A stretch of 64,000 nucleotides of DNA from Cyprinodon diabolis (GCA_030533445.1 CM060068.1:37245010-37309009), one strand, 5' to 3'; numbered from the stretch's first letter, positions 46,801-56,850 are shown. A program made the numbers and translations. The notes: generated from the sequence alone by a model not told the origin.

Positions 46801-49800
46801 CAAAGATAATGAATACTGATTTATAACTTGAGCAATTTGTTCTTTAACCTTATTAAATGTCCACTTTGCCATTCATCTCCTGCTTGGTTTTCCATGTACT
46901 TGACACCCAGGTAATACGGCAGAGCTGCAGTGTTTAGCCTATGTCGGCTTCATTGAGGATCAAGAGATTTTAATGTACTGGACCATTAATGGTTCTTACA
47001 CTTCTGACTACAGTGGGATAAACGAAACCTGGAAATTGTGAGTCTCTGCATTTGATCCTGTCGTTGTTGTGAGTCTGTTGGCAGCAATGAATTCTGATGT
47101 AAAAGCAGATGACACTGCATTAATCATTATATTTCAGTGTCTATGTGGTCATATATCCTTACCAAACTGCTGCATATCTTTTGGATCAAACGCAAAGAAA
47201 TATAAGCCATTTTAAGTAAACAACACTCCTGCATGGCTGTGCAACATATTGGCTTGTGGATTTAATCTCACTTTAAATATAATTTTAACTAATTTGTGAG
47301 ACATGTCAAAAAATTCTATATAATTAATGTCACCGTTTATAGATACTGAAGATGTAGGCATATTCACAAGTGTAACTCCAATGATACAATAATGGCCAAA
47401 ACATGTCTCATACAAGGCTATGCAGACTCTTTGTCTACACTGATGAAGATTTATTTACCTTTCTTAGACAAATTATTAGAAGAGTTCCGAATGCTCAGAG
47501 TCTGACCTAATTTCTTATCAATTTGACTAATAGTTTTTACTCTCCTCACCTCGGGATCCTCTTCATGGAGCTTTTCTCCTCAGATGGTTAGTTGCTGATA
47601 ATTGCCATAAAGAGGTGCATCAAAACCACACAAGGATAAAGCAAAACAAAAGACTTGCCTTGCAAAGCATGCTTAATTTCTTCATATTTAGACAAACTTT
47701 TTCACATTTTGACTCACCAGCATAAAATGAATGGCAAGAAAAAAGAAAAAAAGGTTTTAATAAGTAACTGTTAGGTGCATGTTATGAATGATTCATTGAT
47801 TTTAATTTTTGTTTAACAGTATTCATGAGAGAGGCAAGGTATATAGGCAGTGCAATCTGTCTATCTCTACAGTCCAACATGAGTTGCTAAATGTCCCCAT
47901 TAAATGCCACATTGTAAGCCCGGCTGAAGAGAAACTTGGTGAGGTCTGCCTACAAGAAGGTAATTGCTTAAAATACAGTGGGGCAAAAAAGTATTTAGTC
48001 AGCCACCAATAGTGCAAGTTCTCCCACTTAAAAAGATGAGAGAGGCCGGTAATTTTCATCATAGATATACCTCAACTATGAGAGACAAAATGAGAAAAAA
48101 AAAAATCAGAAAATCACATTGTCTGATTTTCAAATAATTTATTTGCAAAATATGGTGGAAAATAAGTATTTGGTCAATAACAAAAGTTCATCTCAATACT
48201 TTGTTATATACCCTTTGTTGGCAATGACAGAGATCAAACGTTTTCTGTAAGTCTTCACAAGGTTTTCACACACTGTTGCTGGTATTTTGGCCCATTCCTC
48301 CATGCAGATCTCCTCTAGAGCAGTGATGTTCTGGGGCTGTCGCTGGGCAACACAGACTTTCAACTCCCTCCAAAGATTTTCTATGGGGTTGAGATCCGGA
48401 GACTGGCTAGGCCACTCCAGGACCTTGAAATGCTTCTTACAAAGCCTCTCCTTCGTTACCCGGGCGGTGTGTTTGGGATCATTGTCATGCTGAAAGACCC
48501 AGACACGTTTCATCTTCAATGCCCTTGCTGATGGAAGGAGGTTTTCACTCAAAATTTGACGATACATGGCCCCATTCATTCTTTACTTCACACGGATCAG
48601 TCGTCCTGGTCCCTTAGCAGAAAAACAGCCCCTAAGCATGATGTTTCCACCCCCATGCTTCACTGTAGGTATGATGTTCTTTGGATGCAACTCAGCATTC
48701 TCTCTCCTCCAAACACGACGAGTAGAGTTTTTACCAAAAAGTTCTATTTTGGTTTCATCTGACCATATGATATTCTCCCAGTCATCGTCTGGGCCTTGAC
48801 ATGTACTGGCTTAAGCAGGGGGACACGTCTGGCACTGCAGGATTTGAGTCCCTGGCGGCGTAGTGTGTTACTGATGGTAGCCTTTGTTACTTTGGTCCCA
48901 TCTCTCTGCAGGTCATTCACTAGGTCCCCCCGTGTGGTTCTGGGATTTTTACTCACCGTTCTTGTGATCATTTTGACCCCCAAGTGAGATCTTGCGTGGA
49001 GCCCCAGATTGAGGAAGATTATCAGTGGTCTTGTAATTTTTCCATTTTCTAATAATTGATCCCACAGTTGATTTCTTCACACCAAGCTGTTTACCTATTG
49101 CAGATTCAGACTTCCCAGCCTGGTGCAGGTCTATAATTTTGTTTCGGGTGTCCTTTGACAGCTCTCTAGTTTTTGCCATGCTGGAGTTTAGAGTGTGACT
49201 GTTTGAGGTTGTGGACAGGTGTGTTTTATACTAATAACGGGTTCAAACAGGTGCCATTAATGAAGGTAACAAGTGGAGGACAGAGGAGCCTCTTACAGAA
49301 GAAGTTACAGGTCTGTGAGAGCCAGGAATCTTGCTTGTTTGTAACTGACCAAATACATATTTTCCACCATATTTTGCAAATAAATTCTTTAAAAATCAGA
49401 CAATGTGATTTTCTGGATTTTTTTTCTCATTTTGTCTCTCATAGATGAGGTACCGGCCTCTCTCATCTTTTTAAGTGGGAGAACTTGCACTATTGGTGGC
49501 TGACTAAATACTTTTTTGCCCCAATGTATCTGCTATACTGAATGCAATTTCTTGGTAACATGTCTAAAGTAAACCCTTCTAAAGCCTCTTGAGTTACTGT
49601 TTCTATTTGTCTGTCTAGCTTCCTCCACTGACCATGGTGGGTTTCACATAAACGTGGAGAGATGGCTTGCTGCTCCTATTACCCTTCTGCTTCTGACTGT
49701 TTTCTTTTTCATCTGTAAAGTCGATCTGATTTTGGTCTACAGGAAACTTAATACACACTTTTACAAAAAAGGTGAGCAAATTCTTAGTCACATCATCAGG

Positions 49801-52800
49801 ATCTACACAAAGACACACACACACACTTATAAATATGAAAAAAAACACACTAAATACATCTCAAACACAATAGGTAATTACACAGAAAGTGTTGCAACGA
49901 TACCAGTATCGGGCGGGGCCCGATCCAGCACTACAATGTTGGTATCGGTATCGGCGAGTACCCACAAATAGGGCACCGATACCATTTTTAGAGTCAAAAG
50001 TTTATTCAACTATTGTACCCCATTCCAGGTAGGCAATAAAAAGTTCTACTGGATTCACTTTGTATTAGTCTTTTTCCTGCTTCACAAAGGTAGGCAGCAG
50101 CTTGACAAAGCCATGATGGCAATTATTTTACATCCAAGTAGTATGCAGTTCCTCATATATACACACACATCAATTTCAAACAGATGGTATCGGTATCAGC
50201 CAATACTGCACAGCCAAGTATCGGATATCGGTATCGGGGCCAAAAAATGGCATCGGCACAACATAAAAATCCTGAGTAACAAAAACTGCATTTCTCAGAT
50301 GCGTGATTTGTGGTTGATAAAAAAAAAATAAAAATTAAAGACCAAATTTGAGGTTAGATTTTTGACAAAATATTTTTATTTTTCTAAACACTGCTAAATT
50401 AAGACCCCAACCTGTAATCTGCTCTTAAAGCTTGCAATTATGTGTTCACCATCTCAGAGCCAAAATACAGATAAAAAAAAAAAAACAATTATGTTGTGGG
50501 GATGTATTGTTAATTATTAGGGAGAATTAGGCTGGGTGCTAATCCAGACAATACGTATACAGCCAAATTAATACAAAGTTGTTTCACAATAAAGCCAAAT
50601 CGTCAATCTATGAGCTATGTGTAGAGTACGGTTGAACATTTGTGGGTAGAACAACAAATATGACTCGGTCACAGCATCAGGAGCAATGGGCCTTTATTTC
50701 AGCAAACTATTTTGGGAAGTTGATTAGACTAAAATCAAAGCTTCTGATCCAAATCAGATTAAAGTTCACAGAGAAATTTTGCCAACACCAAAAATGTATG
50801 AATGTAAACTTCTTTGTAAAAAAAAGGAAATATTTAGTCTGTATTTGTGTGAAACAGTAAGGTGATTTTTGTGTCTTTTCATACATTTTGTGCAAGTATC
50901 TGGTTTGAAATTGATCGAGAGTTGCAAGTATGATCACCAATTACTCTCACTCTGTTTTCTAACAGTTCCAGATGGGAAACTTTACGATGCCTACGTGAGC
51001 GTTAGCCAATCCGCCATGCTGAGTTTAGATAGTGCAGCTTGCTTTGCCCTGCAGATCCTGCCAGAAGAGCTGGAGCAAAAACATGGCTACAACCTGTACA
51101 TCAGAGGACGAGACGATTGCCCTGGAGAAGGTCAGGAACACAAAAACATTCCATTACATTACATTATAAGACCACTGAGCACAAACAAATATGGAAACAG
51201 GTAATATAAAAATACTTATGTTATATTTTTCCTGGAATTCAAATACAATAATATAAATATTTACTGAACTAACGAATAGGAAGAACATTGTTGACCAGCA
51301 GAGCATGTGAGCAGAGCGTGGAGCGGAGCGAAAGAAATATGGTGGAGCGCAGAGCGGTTTGCAATTCAAAGGCCGGAGAGAGGATTTCGCTCTGCCCCAG
51401 TTCGTTCCGATGCGCACACAACGTCAAATAAATTCTGTATTATAAAATCTGTAAAATAACATTTATTTGATTTATGTGTGATTTTTTAAATTTTAATAAT
51501 TAAATAGGAAACGCGGGGCAACATGAATGGATCGAGGTGTTATGTTTACAGCTGGGAAACAGTTTGATAATTTAACAGCCAGTTAGATTAGACAATTCAA
51601 TCTGAATAACTCACACGAAGAGAAAAGACAATTAGGAGAAATGTAACGATTAATTACTTTGTCTTTGGCGCTCAGACCTGACAGGAAACATAGCGCTTAA
51701 TTTTGATAGATATGCATGAACAGGTGCAAAGAATAGGGCTGTTTAGTGAGACGGTCTGCTGAGCTTTATGGGGAGATCCAGTGGACTACGTGAGCTGATA
51801 CTAAAGCTTCACTCAGGGACCTGGAAGATGGAAGTCCAGTTTGGATAACACAGGTTGAGAGAACCTGTCCATGATTAGCAAGCATGAAGTGACAGTGGAG
51901 AGGAAAACTCCCCGTTGGGAAGAAACCTCTGGCAGAACCAGGCTCAACATGGCGGTCTTCTTGTTAAAAAGAGACACGGAATGTAGTAAGAGTCCGAGAG
52001 GAATGACACACTGATGAAGCTTTAGCTACGAAGGTGGAGGAGGTGCTGCAGGTGGGTTGACACGGGGTCATCTGAATGAAGTCACACAACGCATCCATCG
52101 CTTGCGCACAGGAGCAGACCAGTGCGATCGGAGGCCTTTTAAGATGAACTGTGGATGCCGATTGGCTTTCATGGAGGCGTGGTTCAAAGCTGATTGGCTG
52201 TGTCACAGGTGGATGTAGGCGAGCAATCAGTTTCTTTAGTTGAACTTCCACCTGGGCTATTACACATGTATCGATCACATCATTAAATCAAACGCCCTGT
52301 TTTCTGGTGTTTTGGCATAATTACTTGAAGGAAAAATGTCAGAAAATGCCTTCTGAAAATTTGAGCGAGTGTGGAGCGATTTCGCCGGAAAATTAAGGTG
52401 AGCGCGGAGCGGAGTTTGAGCAGAGCGTCCTGGCGCAACTTTGAGCGGCAGAGCGAATGAGCGAACATTCTCCTTAGCGGGAAGCGAGAATTGCGCGGCG
52501 CTCCACTCCGTTCACATGCTCTGTTGACCAGAGAGAGCTGCAAATTTAATTGACCTTTTTTGGGCGGGGATAAATAAAATTGTTTGAACTTATTTGTAAA
52601 ATATGGTCTCCTAAAAAAATTTGCTCATACCCTTTGAACATTTAAACACAAAACACAGTCACATTTGCTATTATCAATCACTGCAAAAAGTATAGCCTTT
52701 GTAGAAGACAGACCTGAAATAAGCCATTGTCAACAATTCATAAGAAACGGGGGACTCAAAACAAGCGGAAGGCATTACCCTTGTCAAAAAGCCTTGTAGA

Positions 52801-55338
52801 TGACAAATAAATGGTCAGAGTTTATCTAAAGCTGGAGAAAACTTAATGTTAGATGTTGCTGGAAAAAAAAACTGATTAAAGCAGTAAATGACTTTAGGCC
52901 TGGGCAGAGGTTCAGCTGCCAGCAGGAAATAAACTAAAAAAGTCAAGCCAGGAAAAGCACATTCAGGTGTTAGGAGGCTCCTATCAAAGTCCAGAGAAAG
53001 AATAATTAAGGCATATGTGGCAGTTTGCTGCTCACAGAAGTTTTCAATCCAGTCGACTGACCTAAGTCTATTTAACGAATTTGCTAAGTTGTTATCAGTA
53101 GGTGTTCTAAGCTGGAAGAGACATTACCAGAGATAAATTTTCATGAACTGTAACAACACTGCTACTTTGTGTTTTTCCATCAGATCCCAATAAAATATAT
53201 TGAATTTTGTTGTTTTTAAATGAAAACAGACAAAACTATTAAAGTTTGATGAATGTTTTTTTTGCAAAGTACAGTACATGAATGTGGCCTAAGTTACACG
53301 AAGGGTATAAATAGCTGGGACAAATAGGAGTTAAAAATGTAGGATATACCTGGATGTTTGCTTGGGATTCCTAGTCACAAGACTTTCAAACTTTTTGCAA
53401 TCATGTAACAGACTTAAAAACAACCGACAACCATAATAAGCATAAGTTTATCAATTGTTGTGACTTCCCGGTTTCTCATCTTGAATGTCTTACAGCGATC
53501 CATGATGTTATAACAGCTGCAGTGCATCAGTGTCGCAGAATGATTATCATCTTGTCATCTTGTGGCAAATCGCAGGAACCGGTTCATTTTGGCAACCAAA
53601 AGCATGTCTTGTATGAGCAGAAAGTTGGCCTACACGATGCTCTGATGGAAAATGGTCCCAAAATAATTCTGGTGGAAGTGGGTAAGTACTGGTTTTTCTA
53701 AAACTAAGTGCATACATTCTCATTAGTTTACGATTTTTCTGCAATATATACTTGCAATTTATACATACTCAACATATCCTCATCAAATTGAAATGTACAG
53801 TATGAATCAGTAGAGACCAGAGCATGTGAGCGGAGTGGAGCGGAAGTAATATGGTGGAGCTCAGAGAGGATTTCAAGCCGGAAATAAGGGTTTCGCTCCG
53901 CTCCAGCTCGCTCCGATGCGCTCACAACGTCAAATAAAAATGTCAGAGTATAAAATCTGTAAAATAACATATATTTGATTTAAATCTAGTTAAACAAAAT
54001 GACCCACGGACCGGTACCGCTACAGCTGTGACTCAAATCAAAACCAAGCAGATGGATGTAGAGAAAAGCCTGGTATCAGCTGGTTTTCACGCTAAGCTAT
54101 CAGAGCTCATCAAAGCAGCTCAGGGGTCTTGATGAAAACAAAGTTAAACTAATTACGTCAGTCTGACTATAATTTTTGTTTCATATTTTGTTCCCAATTC
54201 AATCTTAAACTTAATTATAAGGAATTTACTCAGAGGAGCACTAGTTTTATAAATACAGGTTTATAATATGATTTTATTTTGCATTTATTTTGATCCATTT
54301 CTAACTTCCAGACAAAATATTTATGTTTTTTTTATTATTATTTGCGAAGGAAAACATAAAATGCCTCAGAATTAAATGCATTTATAAAAGATTAAGTAAA
54401 ATAGGTTTTATTATTGTACGTTCCACTTTTAGACAATCATCAACACTTTTGACTGAGAGGAGAACTCAGGGTAAGACAAGATGCCCAAACGGGTTCACAA
54501 GGTCTTTAACGCGGGGTCAGCGAACATTAGGACATCCACGGAGGTACAGCATGGGGGATTGCAAAAGTTTTGGTTTATTAGACTTTTTTTTATGCACCCC
54601 CTGCATTGAAATTTAAATGTTTTTAAATGCGCATTAACATGAATTCAACACACTGTAGTAAACAGATAAATTGAGGCCGAAGATGTCTTTCAGTCATCAA
54701 TGCACACATTCAGCGACACACAGAAGCTCTTTCAAGCTTGGCACCGTTTCATTCACAACACCTGTCCCATCAACCAGGAATGAGAATCAGTAATACTTTG
54801 ATTTTCCCAGGGAGGAATTACTTTCAATAAATTACTCAATGTGTAATAGAGTAACTATAGGACCTGTTTCATATAACACAATTTCATACAATATACATAA
54901 TTAGGGGGTCCCTGCTTCATCTCACCATCAGTTTGGGGGTCCTTGGCCTGGAAACCGTTGAAGACCCCTGTCTTCAATGAGTCTTTTTTAACCATAGAAT
55001 AGCAAGTATAATTAAAAGCTTTCCCAGCCTTCTATTTGCAGATAAAATCTACATCAGTAAGAAAACAAGCTTTCATAGGTGTTTTAAAGTCTATGTTTTA
55101 ATGTATAGTTCACCAGACAGTCTCCCGTCTGTTCTCTTTACCAGATGATCCTGTGGACTACAGTCAACTGCCAGAGTCACTACGCTATATTAAAAGGAAA
55201 CAAGGAGCTCTGGAGTGGAAAAATGCATTCGTCAAAACAAACAAAATAGCTCAATTATACTTGAGAAGCAACTTCTGGAAGAACCTAAGGTATCACATGC
55301 CAGCTGTGCCTGGAAGAAGACTTCAGAGTACTGCTTGA
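33574..55338 (+). CDS. il1rl1: Interleukin-1 receptor-like 1 (ST2)-like protein (gene B), 11 coding exons, 553 aa
   Basis: Coding exons are 33574-33643, 43405-43618, 43710-43878, 45017-45191, 46699-46767, 46911-47037, 47820-47959, 49619-49771, 50966-51130, 53496-53681 and 55145-55338. All are joined by GT-AG introns with an open frame. The product has a signal peptide (about 1-20), three Ig domains (about 24-320), a membrane helix (about 338-358) and a TIR domain (about 375-540). TIR box 1 is KLYDAYV, box 2 is GRDDCPGE and box 3 is FW (533-534). Ig domain 1 keeps the canonical Cys44-Cys92 pair but lacks the outer pair of IL1R1, as in mammalian ST2. [12 protein letters not shown] in the TIR also leans to IL1RL1/IL1RL2. 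In the family, ST2 binds IL-33. Family membership is firm; the exact orthologue (IL1RL1, IL1RL2 or a fish-specific member) is inferred. Confidence 0.88.
33790..37285. other. il1rl1: First part of gene B intron 1, no recognised feature
   Basis: AT-rich intron sequence without exon-like frames. I see no named repeat in it. Confidence 0.4.
37285..38560 (-). mobile_element. CAGTGGCGGC element, copy 1, truncated at one end (gene B intron 1)
   Basis: Reverse-complement match to 61561-62905 over about 1.27 kb (shared blocks include GTGACGGGGTTCTTTGGCCT, CTCAGTCGGGTTACCGGTGT and GCCCCAGCGCCCCCTATGGG). The end GGCCGCCACTG is at 38550-38560. The other end lacks the outer 50-60 bp. It includes an (AC)n tract at 37831-37876. 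Confidence 0.75.
37831..37876. repeat. (AC)n microsatellite
   Basis: About 23 uninterrupted AC units inside the transposon copy. The sister copy has a (TG)n tract at the same relative place (62284-62313). Confidence 0.95.
39312..40692. repeat. Separated inverted repeat of about 50 bp (gene B intron 1)
   Basis: TCTGGGGAGAAGCACTAGGA and the following bases to ATAATATGA (39312-39362) recur inverted at 40640-40692 (TCATATTATCTAATAAAGGC and on to CTTCTCCCCAGA). They are 1.28 kb apart with few mismatches. They could be ends of one element or two copies of a small repeat. Confidence 0.6.
40300..40480 (+). pseudogene. LINE reverse-transcriptase relic (gene B intron 1)
   Basis: [17 protein letters not shown] (near 40331) resembles RT motif B and, in another frame, [11 protein letters not shown] (about 40430-40463) resembles the YADD motif region. 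A frameshift and stops lie between them. Confidence 0.5.
41461..41640 (+). repeat. Degenerate SINE with tRNA-like head (gene B intron 1)
   Basis: GGCACACTGGCACAGTTGGC resembles an A box and GGGTTTAAATTG a B box. They are followed by the family body (TTGTGCATGCATAGTTTCTC, GCATACTCAAACATCCTC). Confidence 0.55.
42215..42720. repeat. Fish interspersed repeat starting with AATTCAATTCAA (gene B intron 1)
   Basis: Contains AATTCAATTCAATTCAAGTC, TCAATGCACTTTACAGAG and GGAAAAACTCCATTTAAGCAGGAAG, in the order seen in a common teleost repeat. A related block lies at 51880-51950 (GGAAAACTCCCCGTTGGGAA). Confidence 0.5.
43405..43618 (+). CDS. il1rl1: Gene B exon 2: Ig domain 1
   Basis: Encodes residues 24-95. 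LLRCQF (Cys44) and GSYICEKG (Cys92) are the canonical Ig pair; IIWSRG is strand C. No Cys precedes Cys44 in the mature protein, unlike IL1R1. It ends in phase 2 at GTATAA. Confidence 0.9.
43710..43878 (+). CDS. il1rl1: Gene B exon 3: end of Ig domain 1 and first half of Ig domain 2
   Basis: Encodes residues 95-151. It contains EGCPDP (Cys114), strand B of domain 2 (RLECKQ, Cys133) and strand C (KIRWMK). The intron before it is only 91 bp. The intron after it is phase 0. Confidence 0.9.
45017..45191 (+). CDS. il1rl1: Gene B exon 4: second half of Ig domain 2
   Basis: Encodes residues 152-210. DCHPLEL gives the extra Cys153 and EKDAGKYTC the strand-F Cys186. The tail ARSIQLAV is strand G. The exon splits a Gly codon in phase 1. 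Confidence 0.92.
45362..45630. repeat. Cluster of three hairpins (gene B intron 4)
   Basis: Hairpin 1 is at about 45362-45397 (15-bp arms AAAAGTTGGAGTAAC). Hairpin 2 is at 45461-45498 (17-bp arms, 4-nt loop). Hairpin 3 spans about 45488-45626 and pairs the run from ACTCCTTTGTTTCCTG to GATTAATCCAGG with its inverse from CCTGGATTAATCAG to AGGAAACAAAGGAGT. Confidence 0.75.
46035..46240. repeat. Penelope-like end fragment (gene B intron 4)
   Basis: ACGATCCACTGGACTTTAGC and, 90 bp later, the inverted ACTCCAGTGGATTGCTTTT, plus TTGGATGACTGAGAATCTTC. Same family as 9925-10470. Confidence 0.5.
46475..46516. repeat. Perfect 20-bp inverted repeat with 2-nt loop (gene B intron 4)
   Basis: ATTTTTATGTTAGTTAGATG, then AC, then its exact reverse complement. 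It lies about 180 bp before exon 5. Confidence 0.9.
46699..46767 (+). CDS. il1rl1: Gene B exon 5: linker into Ig domain 3
   Basis: A 69-nt exon encoding [13 protein letters not shown] and KDVVIVRV, strand A of Ig domain 3. It matches gene A exon 5 in size class and phase (1 and 1). Confidence 0.85.
46911..47037 (+). CDS. il1rl1: Gene B exon 6: first half of Ig domain 3
   Basis: Encodes residues 233-275. AELQCLAY holds strand-B Cys240, MYWTING is strand C, and NGS and NET are glycosylation sequons. The donor is GTGAGT and the intron is phase 2. Confidence 0.9.
47820..47959 (+). CDS. il1rl1: Gene B exon 7: second half of Ig domain 3
   Basis: Encodes residues 275-322. [10 protein letters not shown] carries the second canonical Cys (304); Cys286 and a Cys near 317 are extra. 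The donor GTAATT at 47960 lies 16 bp before a Tc1 element. Confidence 0.88.
47976..49526 (-). mobile_element. Full-length Tc1-type DNA transposon (gene B intron 7)
   Basis: A 1551-bp unit with inverted ends (CAGTGGGGCAAAAAAGTATT at the left; its near inverse at the right) and TA dinucleotides on both sides (47974-47975 and 49527-49528), the Tc1/mariner target. The inverted ends match for about 70 bp. Transposase lies on the minus strand, antisense to gene B. It begins 16 bp after the exon 7 donor and ends 92 bp before exon 8. Confidence 0.92.
48193..49179 (-). pseudogene. Tc1-type transposase, broken
   Basis: The N-terminal part (from the ATG at 49177-49179) has the paired helix-turn-helix [19 protein letters not shown] and [12 protein letters not shown] frameshift near 48985 moves to a second frame, and another before about 48760 returns to the first. 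The catalytic region has [13 protein letters not shown] and [11 protein letters not shown] (the DDE residues). An in-frame stop precedes the last 128-codon segment (48579-48193). Inactive as read. Confidence 0.9.
49619..49771 (+). CDS. il1rl1: Gene B exon 8: transmembrane segment
   Basis: Encodes residues 322-373. [19 protein letters not shown] is the membrane helix, followed by [10 protein letters not shown], the family juxtamembrane motif. Phase 1 on both sides. Confidence 0.92.
49887..50265. mobile_element. ATCGG-rich hAT-like MITE, second long copy (gene B intron 8)
   Basis: Matches 27995-28377 end to end in the same orientation (CGATACCAGTATCGGGCG, AAAGTTTATTCAACTATTG, CTTGACAAAGCCATGATGGC, CGGTATCGGGGCCAAAAAAT). 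The target duplication is no longer clear. Confidence 0.75.
50966..51130 (+). CDS. il1rl1: Gene B exon 9: TIR domain box 1 and box 2
   Basis: Encodes residues 373-428: [10 protein letters not shown] (box 1), [11 protein letters not shown] (helix A) and [15 protein letters not shown] (box 2/BB loop, Pro kept). A 1.2 kb hAT-like element follows in the next intron, about 170 bp after the donor. Confidence 0.94.
51299..52523. mobile_element. hAT-like element with perfect 8-bp target duplication (gene B intron 9)
   Basis: Starts CAGAGCATGTGAGC and ends with the near inverse TTCACATGCTCTG. It is flanked by TTGACCAG on both sides (51291-51298 and 52524-52531). Both ends carry runs of GAGCGGAGCG-type sequence. 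No transposase frame is visible, so it is non-autonomous. An older repeat is included at 51880-51950. Confidence 0.8.
53496..53681 (+). CDS. il1rl1: Gene B exon 10: TIR core
   Basis: Encodes residues 428-490. CRRMIIIL is strand [13 protein letters not shown] the next helix and KIILVEV strand E. Strand E is completed in this exon, unlike in gene A. The donor is GTAAGT and the intron is phase 1. Confidence 0.92.
53818..53990. mobile_element. Truncated copy of the GAGCGGAGCG hAT-like element (gene B intron 10)
   Basis: The left 170 bp matches 51299-51475 (CAGAGCATGTGAGCGGAG, TCGCTCCGATGCGCTCACAA, ATAAAATCTGTAAAATAACA). The rest is missing. Confidence 0.7.
54549..54970 (+). mobile_element. Dispersed hAT-like non-autonomous element, copy 2 (gene B intron 10)
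   Basis: Same family and orientation as 21542-21972 (GCATGGGGGATTGCAAAAG at the left, GGTCCTTGGCCTGGAAACCG at the right). It ends 174 bp before exon 11. Confidence 0.65.
55145..55338 (+). CDS. il1rl1: Gene B exon 11: end of TIR domain and stop codon
   Basis: Encodes residues 490-553. [17 protein letters not shown] matches the family helix region and [12 protein letters not shown] is box 3. The C-terminal tail is only a few residues, ending in a TGA at 55336-55338. Confidence 0.93.
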
Positions 55339-55785
55339 TGTGGTGAACATACAGTACGGAGTTTATCCAGGAAGTTTACGGATGGCATCCATCGGTGTCT
55401 TCCATTTTTACTTTGGGATGATTTTGTTGTCCTCGTATGGAGAATGGATGTTTGAACGGTCATTCATCAGAAGGTGGATGATTTCTTTAAAAATATACTT
55501 TTATAAAGTCAGACCTACTTGAATGAAATTTGCAGTTTACAGATGGGGGGATGATAAGGCAAATTAATTATTTTACCAAGTGTATTTTACTTAAGATTAT
55601 TTTTTATCAATGTTATTTATTTACTTTTTTTATTCAATGTTTAGGTTTATTTACAAACCAAAAACAGTTACACTATCTTAATTGTCAACTTTTTGCTTTG
55701 ATTATATTTCTATTTAATTAGTTTTCTCTTAGCGCAAAATATAATTACAGAGCAAAAAATAAATACATTTAACAAATATCTTTTA
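55339..55785 (+). other. il1rl1: Gene B 3' untranslated region with AU-rich element and poly(A) signal
   Basis: An AU-rich nonamer TTATTTATT sits at 55613-55621 within a T-rich stretch, of the class that destabilises cytokine-system mRNAs. The first AATAAA is at 55758-55763, with another at 56103-56108 that could give a longer form. Cleavage sites are inferred. Confidence 0.6.
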
Positions 55786-56850
55786 GGCTTTTAAGGGTAC
55801 GTAGCATGATGTAAAATGTGTTTTTGCTAAAGATAGATAAAGATGTGCTGTTACTTTGTCTTTGGTAAGGATTTTATAGCAGACAAAGGAAAAACAACAA
55901 GACATTTGGGATGCTTCAGTTATGGCAAAAAGCTATACAGTACCGCTAATTTGTGAGACTTAAGCTGATCGGCAACTCTGGCCACATAACTTTAATTTAA
56001 GTTGTATATATGCGAAAAAACCTTAATTTTCCTGTTTTTCCTTTCCTGTTCTACTTACATTGCAGTGTCCATATTATCTGAAATACTCCCTGCACGAATT
56101 ATAATAAAGTTATTTATATGCATAAATTAAGCGGAACACCATGGCGATATCAGTACTGCTCCACTTGTGAAAGTAAAATGTGTTGGAAAGTAAAAATCAA
56201 GACAATTATTCTTATTGCCACATTTCCAGACAGGACAGTGAAAAAAATTAAAATAAAATAAAAGTGGTTTTACAGTTTTACAGTAAGCACAAAACTGTTG
56301 TTTTTTTTTCGTCAAAGGACTGCCTGTGAAGGACAGGGGAGTACTTAGTCGAAAGCGCAAGGGGTAAATCTTGCTTGTTTTTTAGCTTACGTTTTTTGTT
56401 TTATTTTTAGCCTGCTTATTTTTTTATATGCAATAAAAAAAACCCTACTTGATATAAGTTGGGTTGAGTCTACAAATGTCCATGAGTCATGATTGTTGTG
56501 GTACCTCCTGTCTTATTAAGAACATATTTTTCTCTGTTTTTTCCTTAATAATTTCATGTATGCAGGGTAACCTTTCTTATGCAAGGCACTAAAGGTTATT
56601 TACCTCAATGATTTTCCAAATGATTACCATATCAATAAAATATAACCCATTATCAGGTTATCATACTTATGCATTAAATCTGACAAAATATATAAACAGA
56701 ATTGTATTAGACTCTGCTTCATTCATTTTGCAATATAACCATAGAATATTTATAACAGTCTGGAGATACACTGAAAAAGGGACCTTTTGGTCCTGTAAAT
56801 ATTACCAAGTTGTTTATGTAAACTTTACTGCAAAGTGCTCTTAAGTGTCT
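55785..56850. other. Intergenic sequence after gene B, no recognised feature
   Basis: AT-rich; includes a second AATAAA at 56103 that could serve a longer gene B transcript. No gene-like frame. Confidence 0.4.

Noticed and set aside
51964..52543. Minus-strand frames of 104 and 86 codons as a transposase
   Set aside because: No DDE or hAT dimerisation motif; Arg/Ser-rich reading follows the GAGCGGAGCG repeats.
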